In this document: piece by piece, positions 43,087-53,515 of the stretch | Position numbering within the stretch: the stretch's first letter is position 1 | Layout of the letters: each line of letters begins with the position of its first letter | Source: Rhodospirillales bacterium | Lineage (GTDB): Bacteria; Pseudomonadota; Alphaproteobacteria; Rhodospirillales; UBA2165 | Direction: 5' to 3' | DNA: 64,000 nucleotides | NCBI GenBank assembly: GCA_016777585.1 | Contig: JADHRD010000001.1 | Coordinates: forward strand, 1-64,000 | Notes under the pieces: model-generated | Seen by the model: the letters and a program-made list of their open reading frames with translations, nothing else | The model's database searches: none | What the model was told of the DNA's origin: nothing | Program-made: the position numbers and the translations under genes

Positions 43087-44036
43087 AAATAGGTAGTTCT
43101 TCATCGGATGATTCGGATTGGCTTTCGCGCTTAACAAATGGCCTCAGTCGATCATCTCAAAAATTAGGGCAGAGTATCAATGACCTATTTACCCAAAAAA
43201 AGTTAAACGATGAGACAATTACAGAACTAGAAGACATATTAATCACCTCTGATCTTGGTTTTACAACCGCATCAAACTTAACAAAAAAAATTAGATCCTT
43301 AAAGTTTAACCAAGAAATCACAGTAGATGAGGTCAAGGCTACGCTTGCAGCCGAAATATCAAAAACTATAGAACCCTTCACTCAACCTATCAAAATAAAT
43401 ATAGAATTCTCGCCACACGTTATACTTGTTTGTGGTGTTAATGGAGTTGGTAAAACGACTACCATAGGAAAATTAGCTCAAACATATTCTTTTGAGGGAA
43501 AAACCGTATGTCTGGCTGCATGTGATACTTTTCGTGCTGCAGCAATTGAACAATTAGAAATATGGGGGGATCGGGCTAATTGTCACGTTTTTTCTTCTGA
43601 AACTGGGAAAGACCCAGCAAGCCTTGCCTTTGACGCACTAAAACATTCTCAAGATATAGGCGCAGATATCCTTATTATTGATACTGCGGGAAGACTCCAC
43701 AATAAAAAAGAGCTGATGGATGAACTTGAAAAAATAATCAGAGTAATTAAAAAGATTAATAGCGATGCGCCTCATGACCGGATATTGGTTTTAGATGCAA
43801 CAACAGGTCAAAATGCTCATTCGCAAGTCGAAGCTTTTATAGACATAATTGATATTTCTGGTCTTATATTAACAAAATTAGATGGCTCTTCAAAAGGTGG
43901 CGTTTTAGTTTCTTTAACCGAAAAATTTGGTTTGCCAGTCCACGCGGTAGGTGTTGGTGAGAGTGTTGAAGACCTCAGACCTTTTGACCCTGATGATTTC
44001 TCAAATTCATTGCTGGGAATAAATACTTCTAAATAA
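43083..44036 (+). CDS. ftsY: Signal recognition particle receptor FtsY
   Basis: VCGVNGVGKTTTIGKLA, DTFRAAAIEQLEIW, DTAGRLHNKKELMDEL, TKLDGSSKGG. Confidence 0.97.
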   Translation: MKIGSSSSDDSDWLSRLTNGLSRSSQKLGQSINDLFTQKKLNDETITELEDILITSDLGFTTASNLTKKIRSLKFNQEITVDEVKATLAAEISKTIEPFTQPIKINIEFSPHVILVCGVNGVGKTTTIGKLAQTYSFEGKTVCLAACDTFRAAAIEQLEIWGDRANCHVFSSETGKDPASLAFDALKHSQDIGADILIIDTAGRLHNKKELMDELEKIIRVIKKINSDAPHDRILVLDATTGQNAHSQVEAFIDIIDISGLILTKLDGSSKGGVLVSLTEKFGLPVHAVGVGESVEDLRPFDPDDFSNSLLGINTSK

Positions 44037-44040
44037 GTAT

Positions 44041-44286
44041 CTAGACGCGCACATTTAAATAAAATCCGCGCGGAACATCATCTCGCAATGGTTTATTTAC
44101 GCTCATTCTCTCGTTTAATTTATCAACCGCACGACGGAATACTGGCTCATCCATTGGCTTAGTAATTTTAGCTTGACGATCTACATCCTTCGAAGCCTCA
44201 TAACGAGAGAGGGCTTGTTGACGCGTTTGCCCTCCATGTTTCAGGGGTTCAACGGTATTGTTCATTATTTTAATAGTATCAACCAT
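44041..44286 (-). CDS. Small hypothetical protein, 81 aa
   Basis: Intact ORF in the gap after ftsY; C-terminus LNERMSVNKPLRDDVPRGFYLNVRV looks protein-like, no family assigned. Confidence 0.55.
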   Translation of the reverse strand: MVDTIKIMNNTVEPLKHGGQTRQQALSRYEASKDVDRQAKITKPMDEPVFRRAVDKLNERMSVNKPLRDDVPRGFYLNVRV

Positions 44287-44552
44287 TTGAAATTCTATTT
44301 TTCCCTAAAAACTAAAAACTAGGCCTAACACGCATAAATGCTACCAAACATTATAATAGTCTAATAATGTTCTAAAGTAAAAAAGTTAACAAAACCTGAT
44401 AAATATTTCTAAAAGTAAGGAACAAACTTATTCAACTATTCATTTTTCTGGAATATTAATCACCATTTTAAAATAAACTTGTACTAAAATTAGCATGGGC
44501 TAAATTAAAAATTAAAACTTAAATAAAATTCGAAACTGGGCGAATCTTAATT

Positions 44553-46439
44553 ATGGGTGATAAAAACCAAATTGCATCATCGAATGACGGTCAGCCAAAT
44601 AATGAGACAAATCCACTCTCGACCGACGATGATATGAACAATTCTGAGCAAGTTAATAAGGCGCCTAAATCAAATCCAAAAAACTTAAAGTATAATTCGT
44701 ATTATTATATTTTTATATTCTCAGCACTTCTATCTCTAGGTTGTATAAGTGGAATATTGTTTTACGCTGATGGACTTCTAAGTAAAACTTTGAGACAGGT
44801 TCAAGCATCAAGTTATATCGGAAATTTAGTTTCCAAAATTGAATCTGGAATTGTTGCCCTAAACAGTGATAGCCGCAATTTTATTTTAACAAATGATGCC
44901 CGTTATTTTGAAAATTACAAAAGACGGGGTGTGGTAATCATAAGCGACATTAAATTAATTCTAAATGATCCTGAAGCCGAAAAAATTAGAGATACAGCGA
45001 TCGTTATAAATGAAAGCTTAGAAAAGCACTTTACGCAAATTAAAGGCATATCTGCGATACAGAAGTTACTGAATAGCGGATCGGACACTAGTCTAATATA
45101 CAATGTTAGAAATAATCAGAAACAATTAGAGAATGAGCTGAAAAATATAGGATCTAAAAGAAATTATAACGAGATTATACTGATTAATTCTAGATTAAAG
45201 TCAAATATTATGGCATTGAGTCAGAATCCCATTCTCGGTAGTATGTATTTTGACTCTGAAATCTTTATACTGCTTGAAAAATTAATAGAATCGTCACAAT
45301 TGACCGAAAAGAAAAAACTGTTAAGAATTAAACAAACTCTAAAAACTTCAATCATACAATTATATCAAACAAACTCTCAACTTATTAAGAAAATAAATGG
45401 CTTTGATAAATTAATCGCATTTATGGGTCCCAGTCTTGATAAACTAATAAATTACTCAAATAATAATAGTCTATCAGCCCGACAAAATAGCGAAATTGTT
45501 AGTACAAGAATTCGCAAACTATTAATTATTAGTAGTATTGTAGTTATTCTCTTATTTACTTTCGTTGGGCTCATTATGATCTGGAGCATTATAAAACCTA
45601 TCAAAAAAATATCATCAGTAGCTATTGGTTTAGCTGACGGGGATTATAGCCAGATAATTCCTGATTTGAATCAATCATCTATTGCCTCAAACTTATCGCG
45701 TACTCTTATAATATTTAAAGAAAATATGAAGAGAGCTGATCGTTTGCGCAAAGATTTAGAAATCATACAAAAGGATAGAATTCGCATTGAGGGTCCAAAG
45801 CATCTGGATAATCACATAAAAGAAAACGAAATTGCTAATAATCTAAATAGTCAAAAGTCCAATAATACCATGGCGATACAGAAATTTGAGGCAGCCTCAT
45901 CTAATCTAGAATTTGAAATCAACAAAAGTGCAATAACCAAGATGAGCGACCAACTAACATTAACAAGTAAAAATGCTACAGAAGCAGCAGAAGATGCAGA
46001 GCGCACAGAACTAATAACAGCAGGGCTTTCAGAAATCATCGTAAAAGTGGAAGAAAGCGAGAACTTAATGACATATATCAGTGATCAAATGAGTCTTTTG
46101 ACAGTACAAACAGCTCTTATTGACCCTGATAATGACAGTGAAAAAACCGAAGATACTAATACTTTAAATAATTTTGATGAAATCTTAGAGTCCAGAAATA
46201 ATAAAACAGGACAAACTATAAATGTTCGAACAGCTGCTATCCAAAATAGAATAAAAAAAGTCTCAAAAATTATACAAGGTATTGGAGTAACAGTCTCTAA
46301 CATAAGCGAAATCGCAAATGAATTTTCAACAAATGCTTCTGAAGAGGCGCTTAAGGCAGCAAATAACCTTTTAAATGACTCTGAAGAATTACGTTCAATG
46401 TTAGATGACTTACTAGAAAACGTTGAAAATAAAAAATAA
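44553..46439 (+). CDS. Membrane receptor-like protein: TM - CHASE3-like region - TM - HAMP - coiled coil
   Basis: 628 aa; TM near aa 50-70, extracytoplasmic helical region with GIVALNSDSRNFILTND, second TM, HAMP (IIKPIKKISSVAIGLADGDYSQ), coiled-coil C-terminus. Confidence 0.7.
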   Translation: MGDKNQIASSNDGQPNNETNPLSTDDDMNNSEQVNKAPKSNPKNLKYNSYYYIFIFSALLSLGCISGILFYADGLLSKTLRQVQASSYIGNLVSKIESGIVALNSDSRNFILTNDARYFENYKRRGVVIISDIKLILNDPEAEKIRDTAIVINESLEKHFTQIKGISAIQKLLNSGSDTSLIYNVRNNQKQLENELKNIGSKRNYNEIILINSRLKSNIMALSQNPILGSMYFDSEIFILLEKLIESSQLTEKKKLLRIKQTLKTSIIQLYQTNSQLIKKINGFDKLIAFMGPSLDKLINYSNNNSLSARQNSEIVSTRIRKLLIISSIVVILLFTFVGLIMIWSIIKPIKKISSVAIGLADGDYSQIIPDLNQSSIASNLSRTLIIFKENMKRADRLRKDLEIIQKDRIRIEGPKHLDNHIKENEIANNLNSQKSNNTMAIQKFEAASSNLEFEINKSAITKMSDQLTLTSKNATEAAEDAERTELITAGLSEIIVKVEESENLMTYISDQMSLLTVQTALIDPDNDSEKTEDTNTLNNFDEILESRNNKTGQTINVRTAAIQNRIKKVSKIIQGIGVTVSNISEIANEFSTNASEEALKAANNLLNDSEELRSMLDDLLENVENKK

Positions 46440-46480
46440 AGTCTTAAATAATAAATTTAATTAGTCACAATAACTCAAAC

Positions 46481-47656
46481 TTAATCGTTCAAAAGTGGAA
46501 TCACACCTGGCAATTTCTTTCCCTCTAGCCATTCTAAGAACGCGCCTCCTGCTGAGGAAATATATGAGAAAGAATCCGAAACCTGCGCATTTTTTAGTGC
46601 AGCCATTGTATCACCGCCTCCAGCGATTGTCGCAAGCTGGCGCTTTGTCGTTAGATTGGCAGCAGCCTGCGCAACACAATTGGTAGCATTATCAAATGGC
46701 TTAAATTCAAACGCACCCAATGGACCATTCCACAATAAAGTCTTACTATTGTTTAGTAACGTTATAATAGATGAAACAGTATCTGGCCCAATATCCAATA
46801 TCATCAAATCAGATGGGACGGAGTCTTTCTTAGCTAATATTGTTTTAGGATTATCTTCTAATTTTTCTGCTAATATTACATCCGACGGTAGATGAATTTC
46901 ACAGTCTAGGAGTTTTGCATTTTCAATAACATCGAGAGCAACATTAGCCATATTCTCTTCACATATTGATCGGCCTACAGGATTCCCTAATGCATATAAA
47001 AAGGTATTTGCCATTGCTCCACCCACAATTAGATGATCGACTTTTTTAAGTAGGTTCTCCAACACACCTAATTTAGTTGATATTTTATTTCCGCCCACAA
47101 CTGCCACCACTGGATGTATAGGATTACCAAGGGCTAAATCTAAAGCCTGTAGTTCAGTCTCCATAAGACGTCCTGCAGCTGAGGGCAGCAGATGGGTTAT
47201 GCCCTCTGTAGATGCATGCGCTCGATGAGAACACGAAAAAGCATCATTAATATAAACATCGGCTAATCCGCTTAAAAATTTAGAAAAATCCTGATCATTA
47301 TTTTCCTCTCCCGGGTTGAACCTAAGATTCTCAAGTAATATAATCTCTCCCGGGCCAGGTTCTTTATTCCCATCTGGTGAGAAAGTTATGTTACGGTTTG
47401 GCATAAGTATTTTTAAAAGTGGTATTAATTGCTCGAGCGAGTAATCCGGAACAACTTTCCCGCTAGGACGACCCAAATGACTAGCCAAAATCACTCCCGC
47501 ACCTTTTTCTAAAATTTCTTTAATAGTTGGAATGATCCTCTCAGCACGAGTTTGATCAGTAATTTTTCTTTTATTCATCGGCACATTCAGATCAACTCTA
47601 ACAAGTGCGCGTCTGCCATTGAGATCGAAGTCATCAAGTGTCTTAAAGTTAACCAT
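46481..47656 (-). CDS. pgk: Phosphoglycerate kinase
   Basis: RALVRVDLNVPMN, SHLGRPSG, WNGPLGAFE, TIAGGGDTMAAL. Confidence 0.98.
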   Translation of the reverse strand: MVNFKTLDDFDLNGRRALVRVDLNVPMNKRKITDQTRAERIIPTIKEILEKGAGVILASHLGRPSGKVVPDYSLEQLIPLLKILMPNRNITFSPDGNKEPGPGEIILLENLRFNPGEENNDQDFSKFLSGLADVYINDAFSCSHRAHASTEGITHLLPSAAGRLMETELQALDLALGNPIHPVVAVVGGNKISTKLGVLENLLKKVDHLIVGGAMANTFLYALGNPVGRSICEENMANVALDVIENAKLLDCEIHLPSDVILAEKLEDNPKTILAKKDSVPSDLMILDIGPDTVSSIITLLNNSKTLLWNGPLGAFEFKPFDNATNCVAQAAANLTTKRQLATIAGGGDTMAALKNAQVSDSFSYISSAGGAFLEWLEGKKLPGVIPLLND

Positions 47657-47778
47657 AAGGAGATCCTTTTTAGAGAACCAAAACCGTGATAAGAGTAAAA
47701 ATAGTTAAATCGAGGTTTGAATAAAAAACTACGTATTCAAAAAATTTAAATATTCTACACTAATAGTATTATATGCAA

Positions 47779-50460
47779 TCAAGCTGCGTTCAAATTCCTT
47801 AGAACATAATGTAGAATACCACCATGGCGATAATATTCTACCTCGTCTGCAGTATCTATCCGGCACAATAGCTGTATTGCCTCACTAGATCCGTCTTTTC
47901 GCGTGATCGTACAATTTACATCCATAAGTGGCTTAATTCCATTTTTAAGGCCAGTAATATTATATTTTTCCGTACCATCAAGTTTTAATGTAACCCGATT
48001 CTGCCCTTCTTTGAACTGAAGAGGTAAAACACCCATTCCCACAAGGTTAGACCGATGTATACGCTCAAAACTCTCGACAATTACTGCTTTTGCGCCCAAA
48101 AGAGTAGTACCTTTAGCTGCCCAGTCTCTCGATGATCCATTTCCATAGAGCTTACCTCCAATTATGACTAAAGGAACCCCTTCAGATGAATACTGCATTG
48201 CTGCATCATAAATAGACATTTCCTTTCCTGAGGGAAAATGCTTGGTTACCCCTCCCTCAGTTCCGGGAACCATCTCATTTTTAATACGAATATTTGCAAA
48301 TGTACCCCGCATCATAACTTCATGATTACCTCGTCTAGAACCATACGAATTGAAGTCTTGAGTGCGTATCTGCCGATCCGTTAAATACGAACCAGCCGGG
48401 CTATTTTCTTTTATAGCACCCGCCGGAGATATATGGTCAGTCGTAATGGAGTCTCCCAATACCGCTAATGCTCGGGCGTCAACAATATCATTAAAATCTC
48501 CAGGTTCAAGTGTCATACCCTCAAAAAAACTTGGGTATTTGACGTAAGTGGAGGCGGATTGCCAATCGTAAGTTTCACTACCCTCTGTCTGGATACCTTG
48601 CCATTGCTCTGGGCCTTTCCAAACATCATCCCCGTAACGGTTTGAAAACATTTCAGGTGTCATATGATTGAGTACTGCTTCACTGACCTCTTTATTAGAA
48701 GGCCATATGTCCTTTAGAAATACTGGCTGTCCATCCTTATCATGGCCAAGTGGATCATTGTACAAATCAGCTTTCATAGAACCTGCTAAAGCGTATGCAA
48801 CAACTAACGGAGGGGAGGCCAGATAATTTGTTTTAATTTGAGCGTGAATGCGGCCTTCAAAATTTCTATTGCCCGATAGAACTGAACAAACAGTCAAATC
48901 GCCAGACGTAATTGCCTCATCAACTGGGGTTGGCAATGGACCCGAGTTTCCAATACAGGTAGTACATCCGTATCCGACAACATTGAAACCCAGACCATCA
49001 AGCTCACTCTGCAAACCAGCATTTTCAAGATAATCTGAAACTACCTTACTTCCAGGGGCCAATGAAGTTTTAACCCAAGGCTTCGGTTTTAGGCCAGCAA
49101 CATTGGCATTGCGGGCAAGCAAACCGGCCGCCATCAATACTGAGGGATTTGAAGTATTGGTGCAGGACGTTATTGAGGCAATTACGACATCCCCATCCTT
49201 TACTTTAAAATCAGCACCCTCTGGTGATTGAGGGCCATTTCCCCTCCCAAGATCATCTAGCGTTTGTTCAAATGCTAATGAGGCGTCTTTCAGAGCAATG
49301 CGATCTTGAGGTCGCTTGGGTCCAGAAATTGATGATTCCACCGTTGAAATATCAAGTTCCAGAGTATCTGTAAAAATTGGATCTTCCGAATTAGCATCTC
49401 TCCACATTCCTTGCGCCTTTGCATATTCTTCAACCAAAGCAACCCGATCAGGGTCTCGGGAAGTAAAAGATAAGAATCTTATAGTTTCTCGATCAATTGG
49501 AAAAATCCCACAAGTAGCACCATACTCTGGCGCCATATTGGCAATCGTCGCCCTATCAGGCAAACTCAATCCATCGAGAGCGCTACCAAAAAATTCAACA
49601 AACTTACCCACAACTCCCTTCTCACGGAGCATTTGAACAACACGTAAAACTAGATCTGTCGCAGTCGCACCTTCTTTCATCGCTCCTGTCAATTTAAATC
49701 CGATAACTTCCGGAACAAGCATTGAGACAGGTTGACCAAGCATAGCAGCTTCCGCCTCAATTCCCCCTACACCCCAACCAAGGACGGCTAGACCATTCAC
49801 CATTGTCGTATGACTATCAGTTCCCACCAAAGTGTCAGGATAAGCAATCGTTTTTCCGTCAACTTCGTCTGTCCAAACCGTTTGTGATAAAAACTCAAGA
49901 TTAACTTGATGGCATATACCAGTACCCGGAGGTACTACTCGGAAATTATCGAATGCCTTTGAGCCCCAGCGCAAGAACTCGTATCGTTCTTCATTTCTCT
50001 CAAATTCTTTCTCGACGTTTGCATTAAAAGCATTACTTGAACCAAAATTATCAATCATAACAGAATGATCTATAACGAGGTCAACCGGACTTAATGGGTT
50101 AATTTTCTGGGGATCCCCACCTAAATCTTTCATTGCCTGGCGCATAGCAGCCAAATCTACAACCGCTGGAACACCAGTAAAATCTTGCATCAAAACCCTT
50201 GCAGGACGAAAGGCTATCTCACTTTTTGAACTTCGATTTTCAAGCCATGCCCCCAATGCTTTTACATCGTCGACAGTCACAGAAATGCCATCTTCAAACC
50301 GCAGTAGGTTTTCCAAAAGAACCTTTAACGAGAAAGGTAAACGTGAAATATCGCCTAAACCACCGTCAGAGGCTGCTTTTAGGCTGTAATAATCATAATT
50401 TTTGGAACCAACGTTAAGAGACCGACGAGTTTTTAAAGTATCCTGGCCAATTTTGGACAT
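47779..50460 (-). CDS. acnA: Aconitate hydratase
   Basis: 893 aa; [57 protein letters not shown]. Confidence 0.98.
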   Translation of the reverse strand: MSKIGQDTLKTRRSLNVGSKNYDYYSLKAASDGGLGDISRLPFSLKVLLENLLRFEDGISVTVDDVKALGAWLENRSSKSEIAFRPARVLMQDFTGVPAVVDLAAMRQAMKDLGGDPQKINPLSPVDLVIDHSVMIDNFGSSNAFNANVEKEFERNEERYEFLRWGSKAFDNFRVVPPGTGICHQVNLEFLSQTVWTDEVDGKTIAYPDTLVGTDSHTTMVNGLAVLGWGVGGIEAEAAMLGQPVSMLVPEVIGFKLTGAMKEGATATDLVLRVVQMLREKGVVGKFVEFFGSALDGLSLPDRATIANMAPEYGATCGIFPIDRETIRFLSFTSRDPDRVALVEEYAKAQGMWRDANSEDPIFTDTLELDISTVESSISGPKRPQDRIALKDASLAFEQTLDDLGRGNGPQSPEGADFKVKDGDVVIASITSCTNTSNPSVLMAAGLLARNANVAGLKPKPWVKTSLAPGSKVVSDYLENAGLQSELDGLGFNVVGYGCTTCIGNSGPLPTPVDEAITSGDLTVCSVLSGNRNFEGRIHAQIKTNYLASPPLVVAYALAGSMKADLYNDPLGHDKDGQPVFLKDIWPSNKEVSEAVLNHMTPEMFSNRYGDDVWKGPEQWQGIQTEGSETYDWQSASTYVKYPSFFEGMTLEPGDFNDIVDARALAVLGDSITTDHISPAGAIKENSPAGSYLTDRQIRTQDFNSYGSRRGNHEVMMRGTFANIRIKNEMVPGTEGGVTKHFPSGKEMSIYDAAMQYSSEGVPLVIIGGKLYGNGSSRDWAAKGTTLLGAKAVIVESFERIHRSNLVGMGVLPLQFKEGQNRVTLKLDGTEKYNITGLKNGIKPLMDVNCTITRKDGSSEAIQLLCRIDTADEVEYYRHGGILHYVLRNLNAA

Positions 50461-50647
50461 GTGCGACTCCTGAATTAAAGTTTAGCTTATGAAAAATATT
50501 GGGTCAGAAACTGAATTACACCAAGAGTTCCTATAATTCCAGCATTTTTAAATAAAAAATTAATTTTGGGAACTAATTATAAATTGGTGCAATTATAACT
50601 TATGAGAAAACATTGTAACACTAATTAACCTGATATAAGTATTATAC

Positions 50648-51301
50648 ATGGACGTATTTTCTGGTGAGAGTTTAACCTGTATTAGGGGTGATAGAGTTGT
50701 ATTCACCAACCTCAATTTTTCCATTGAGGAGGGAGAAGTGCTTAATTTGCAAGGCCCAAATGGCAGTGGCAAATCAACTTTACTTCGACTTATGGCCGGG
50801 TTAATCAGCCCGCTTGAGGGCAAATTGATTTGGAATGGCAGTGAAGTACAAATTCAGGAGAGAGATTTTTGTATCTATTTTCACTACGTGGGCCACCAGG
50901 ATGCCATTAAAAATGCGTTAACAGTTGAAGAGAACTTAAGGTTTTGGTCTGATTTAAGGTCACTTGGTCAAAATGAGTCTATGATTAAGAGAGCATTAGA
51001 CACTTTTTCACTTACAGATCTCTCAAGTTTGCCTGCCCGATTTCTCTCAGCTGGTCAGCGTAAGCGCCTTAATTTAACACGATTATGCACAACAACAGCC
51101 CGTCTTTGGATTTTAGATGAACCTGCTAACTCTTTGGACAAAGAGTCATCAGAAATTCTTAATGATCTTATTAAGGTTCATCAAAAAGATGGAGGCATTT
51201 TGGCCATAGCAACGCACGATATTGTGATGCCAGGAAATAAAATTTTAAATATAACCGATTTTAGTGATACCAAAAATTTCAAAGATCTTAACGATGAATG
51301 A
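50648..51301 (+). CDS. ccmA: Heme exporter ATP-binding protein CcmA
   Basis: GPNGSGKSTLLRLMAGL Walker A, LSAGQRKRLNLTRL, WILDEPANSLDKES. Confidence 0.96.
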   Translation: MDVFSGESLTCIRGDRVVFTNLNFSIEEGEVLNLQGPNGSGKSTLLRLMAGLISPLEGKLIWNGSEVQIQERDFCIYFHYVGHQDAIKNALTVEENLRFWSDLRSLGQNESMIKRALDTFSLTDLSSLPARFLSAGQRKRLNLTRLCTTTARLWILDEPANSLDKESSEILNDLIKVHQKDGGILAIATHDIVMPGNKILNITDFSDTKNFKDLNDE

Positions 51302-51971
51302 CTTATTAAAATTTTTATTTTATATAGTAAGACGAGAACTCCGCATGGCCTTTCGCAATGGCACTGACTCATGGGTTGTAGTGATGTTTTTCATGATTGT
51401 GGTGATACTTTTCCCGCTTGGTGTGGGACCAGAACCAGATATACTTAACAAAATCAGTTCAGGAGTAATATGGGTAGCAGCTTTGTTATCAGCGATGCTC
51501 TCAATGGATCGTTTATTTCATGTTGATTATGATGATGGGAGCCTAGAACTCCTCGTACTCCATCCTCAGCCCCTCGAATTTATTGTTCTCGCCAAGGTAT
51601 TAGCACACTGGTTAACCACGGGATTACCACTTATTATTGTATCCCCTTTATTGGCAATATTTTTAAATATGGACATCTCTAGTTATTTTGTTCTTATTAT
51701 CACGTTGTTTTTGGGAACTCCAACATTGAGCCTCATTGGCTCAATCGGTGCGGCGCTTATATTGGGTGCACGTCGAAGTGGAGCATTATTATCTTTGATA
51801 ATATTACCCTTATTTATACCAGTTCTAATATTTGGAGTAAGTGCTGTTGAAGCATCCATTTTGGGTGTTTCTAGCAAACCGCAATTATTGATATTAGGTG
51901 GATTATTTTTGTTGAGTTCCGCTTTATGCCCTATAGCAAGTGCTGCTTCACTGCGGCAAGCGATAGAATAA
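51294..51971 (+). CDS. ccmB: Heme exporter protein CcmB
   Basis: VRRELRMAFRNGTDSWVVVMFFMIVVILFPLGVGPEP; follows ccmA with an 8-bp overlap from ATG 51294. Confidence 0.95.
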   Translation: MNDLLKFLFYIVRRELRMAFRNGTDSWVVVMFFMIVVILFPLGVGPEPDILNKISSGVIWVAALLSAMLSMDRLFHVDYDDGSLELLVLHPQPLEFIVLAKVLAHWLTTGLPLIIVSPLLAIFLNMDISSYFVLIITLFLGTPTLSLIGSIGAALILGARRSGALLSLIILPLFIPVLIFGVSAVEASILGVSSKPQLLILGGLFLLSSALCPIASAASLRQAIE

Positions 51972-52104
51972 TCATGGATTTCATTAGCGTAAGATTAAAT
52001 AAATGATAATGATCGTCCATAAGATCCAATTTCTGCTATTTGCGTATTCATAATTTTAGGTTATATCGGTATTACTATCTTACTTTAAAGGCTGATTTAA
52101 TTAA

Positions 52105-52827
52105 ATGATCAACTATTTTGCAAACCCAACCCGTTTTTTAAAAATTGCAAAAGGCCTGCAACCTATCGTTGCTTTGATCGCGGTAGGTTCAATTTTAACT
52201 GGTTTGTATTATTCGCTTATTCAATCTCCGCCGGACTATCAACAAAGTGAAACAGTTCGCATGATGTATGTTCACGTTCCAGCTGCGTGGATGGCAATGT
52301 TCTGTTACGTAGCACTCGCTGGCTTTAGCTCAGTTTTGTTAATTTGGCGACATATTGTGGCAGATATACTGGCCAAATCAACTGCACCGATAGGAGCATG
52401 TTTTACATTTCTCGCTTTGGCAACAGGATCCTTATGGGGAAAACCAATGTGGGGAACTTGGTGGGTTTGGGACGCCCGTCTAACATCAGTTTTAATTCTA
52501 TTTTTATTATATCTTGGATACATGGTGTTATATAACGCGTTTGATGATCGTAGCAGAGGGGCCCGAGCAGCAGCAATTTTATCAATTGTGGGTGTCATAA
52601 ATGTACCAATCATCAAATTTAGTGTGGACTGGTGGAACACACTCCATCAACCGGCCAGCGTTATTAAAATGGATGGGCCTGCTATACACTCGAGTATGCT
52701 TACTCCATTGATACTAATGGCAGTCGGATACACGTCACTTTTTATCTGGATTTTGCTCATTCGCGCCCGTGCTGAGCTAAATCTTCAAAAAGTTCATGCG
52801 CTTAAAATTCGTTTAGCAAAAGTATAG
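52105..52827 (+). CDS. ccmC: Heme exporter protein CcmC
   Basis: MYVHVPAAWMAM, WGTWWVWDARLTSVLILFLLYLGY WWD motif. Confidence 0.97.
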   Translation: MINYFANPTRFLKIAKGLQPIVALIAVGSILTGLYYSLIQSPPDYQQSETVRMMYVHVPAAWMAMFCYVALAGFSSVLLIWRHIVADILAKSTAPIGACFTFLALATGSLWGKPMWGTWWVWDARLTSVLILFLLYLGYMVLYNAFDDRSRGARAAAILSIVGVINVPIIKFSVDWWNTLHQPASVIKMDGPAIHSSMLTPLILMAVGYTSLFIWILLIRARAELNLQKVHALKIRLAKV

Positions 52828-52830
52828 GTT

Positions 52831-53010
52831 ATGTTAGAGAGTATATACAATTATTTTATTATGGACGGATATGGTATTTTTATCTGGGTCGCATTTGGTT
52901 TATCGTTTGTTATTCTTGCGGGTTTATTCGTACAAAGCATACGATTATTTCGATCATCTGAAAAAGCTTTAGAGGATTTACAAATACAGGTTCGTCAAGA
53001 TGAAAAATAG
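52831..53010 (+). CDS. ccmD: Heme exporter protein CcmD (59 aa, not in the supplied ORF track)
   Basis: MLESIYNYFIMDGYGIFIWVAFGLSFVILAGLFVQSIRLFRSSEKALEDLQIQVRQDEK; single TM, between ccmC and ccmE, overlaps ccmE by 11 bp. Confidence 0.92.
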   Translation: MLESIYNYFIMDGYGIFIWVAFGLSFVILAGLFVQSIRLFRSSEKALEDLQIQVRQDEK

Positions 53011-53446
53011 ACAAAAGCGTTTTTCTTTTATTGGCTTAGGATTTCTTTTAATCGCAGGTGCCGCTGCACTTGTACTATCAGCTTTCGAAGATAATATAGT
53101 ATTTTTTCATAGCCCGACGGAGATAGTTAATAAGTTTAGAGCACAAAAACTTAAACCAGCTCAACGTCTACGAGTGGGTGGGTTGGTAGAAAAAGGTAGC
53201 GTTACAAAAGTTAGTGACGGAGCCACAAATCGATTCAAAGTAACAGACCTTAATAACTCTATAATCGTAGAATTTCGTGGCATTCTTCCAGATCTATTCA
53301 GGGAGGGGCAAGGCATTGTAGCGGAAGGTTTTTATCAAAATAATATTTTTAATGCAACAGACGTTTTAGCCAAACATGATGAAACATATATGCCCCCTGA
53401 AGTAGCAGAAGCACTTAAAAAATCAGGTCAATGGAAACCCCAATGA
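53000..53446 (+). CDS. ccmE: Cytochrome c maturation protein CcmE
   Basis: RLRVGGLVEKGSV, GILPDLFREGQGIVAEG, VLAKHDETYMPPEV (heme-binding His). Confidence 0.97.
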   Translation: MKNRQKRFSFIGLGFLLIAGAAALVLSAFEDNIVFFHSPTEIVNKFRAQKLKPAQRLRVGGLVEKGSVTKVSDGATNRFKVTDLNNSIIVEFRGILPDLFREGQGIVAEGFYQNNIFNATDVLAKHDETYMPPEVAEALKKSGQWKPQ

Positions 53447-53515
53447 AAAAAAATAACAAAACAAAAATATTAAATATTATTTTAAGCAAGACGCAATTTA
53501 GGGTGGGTTAATTAT

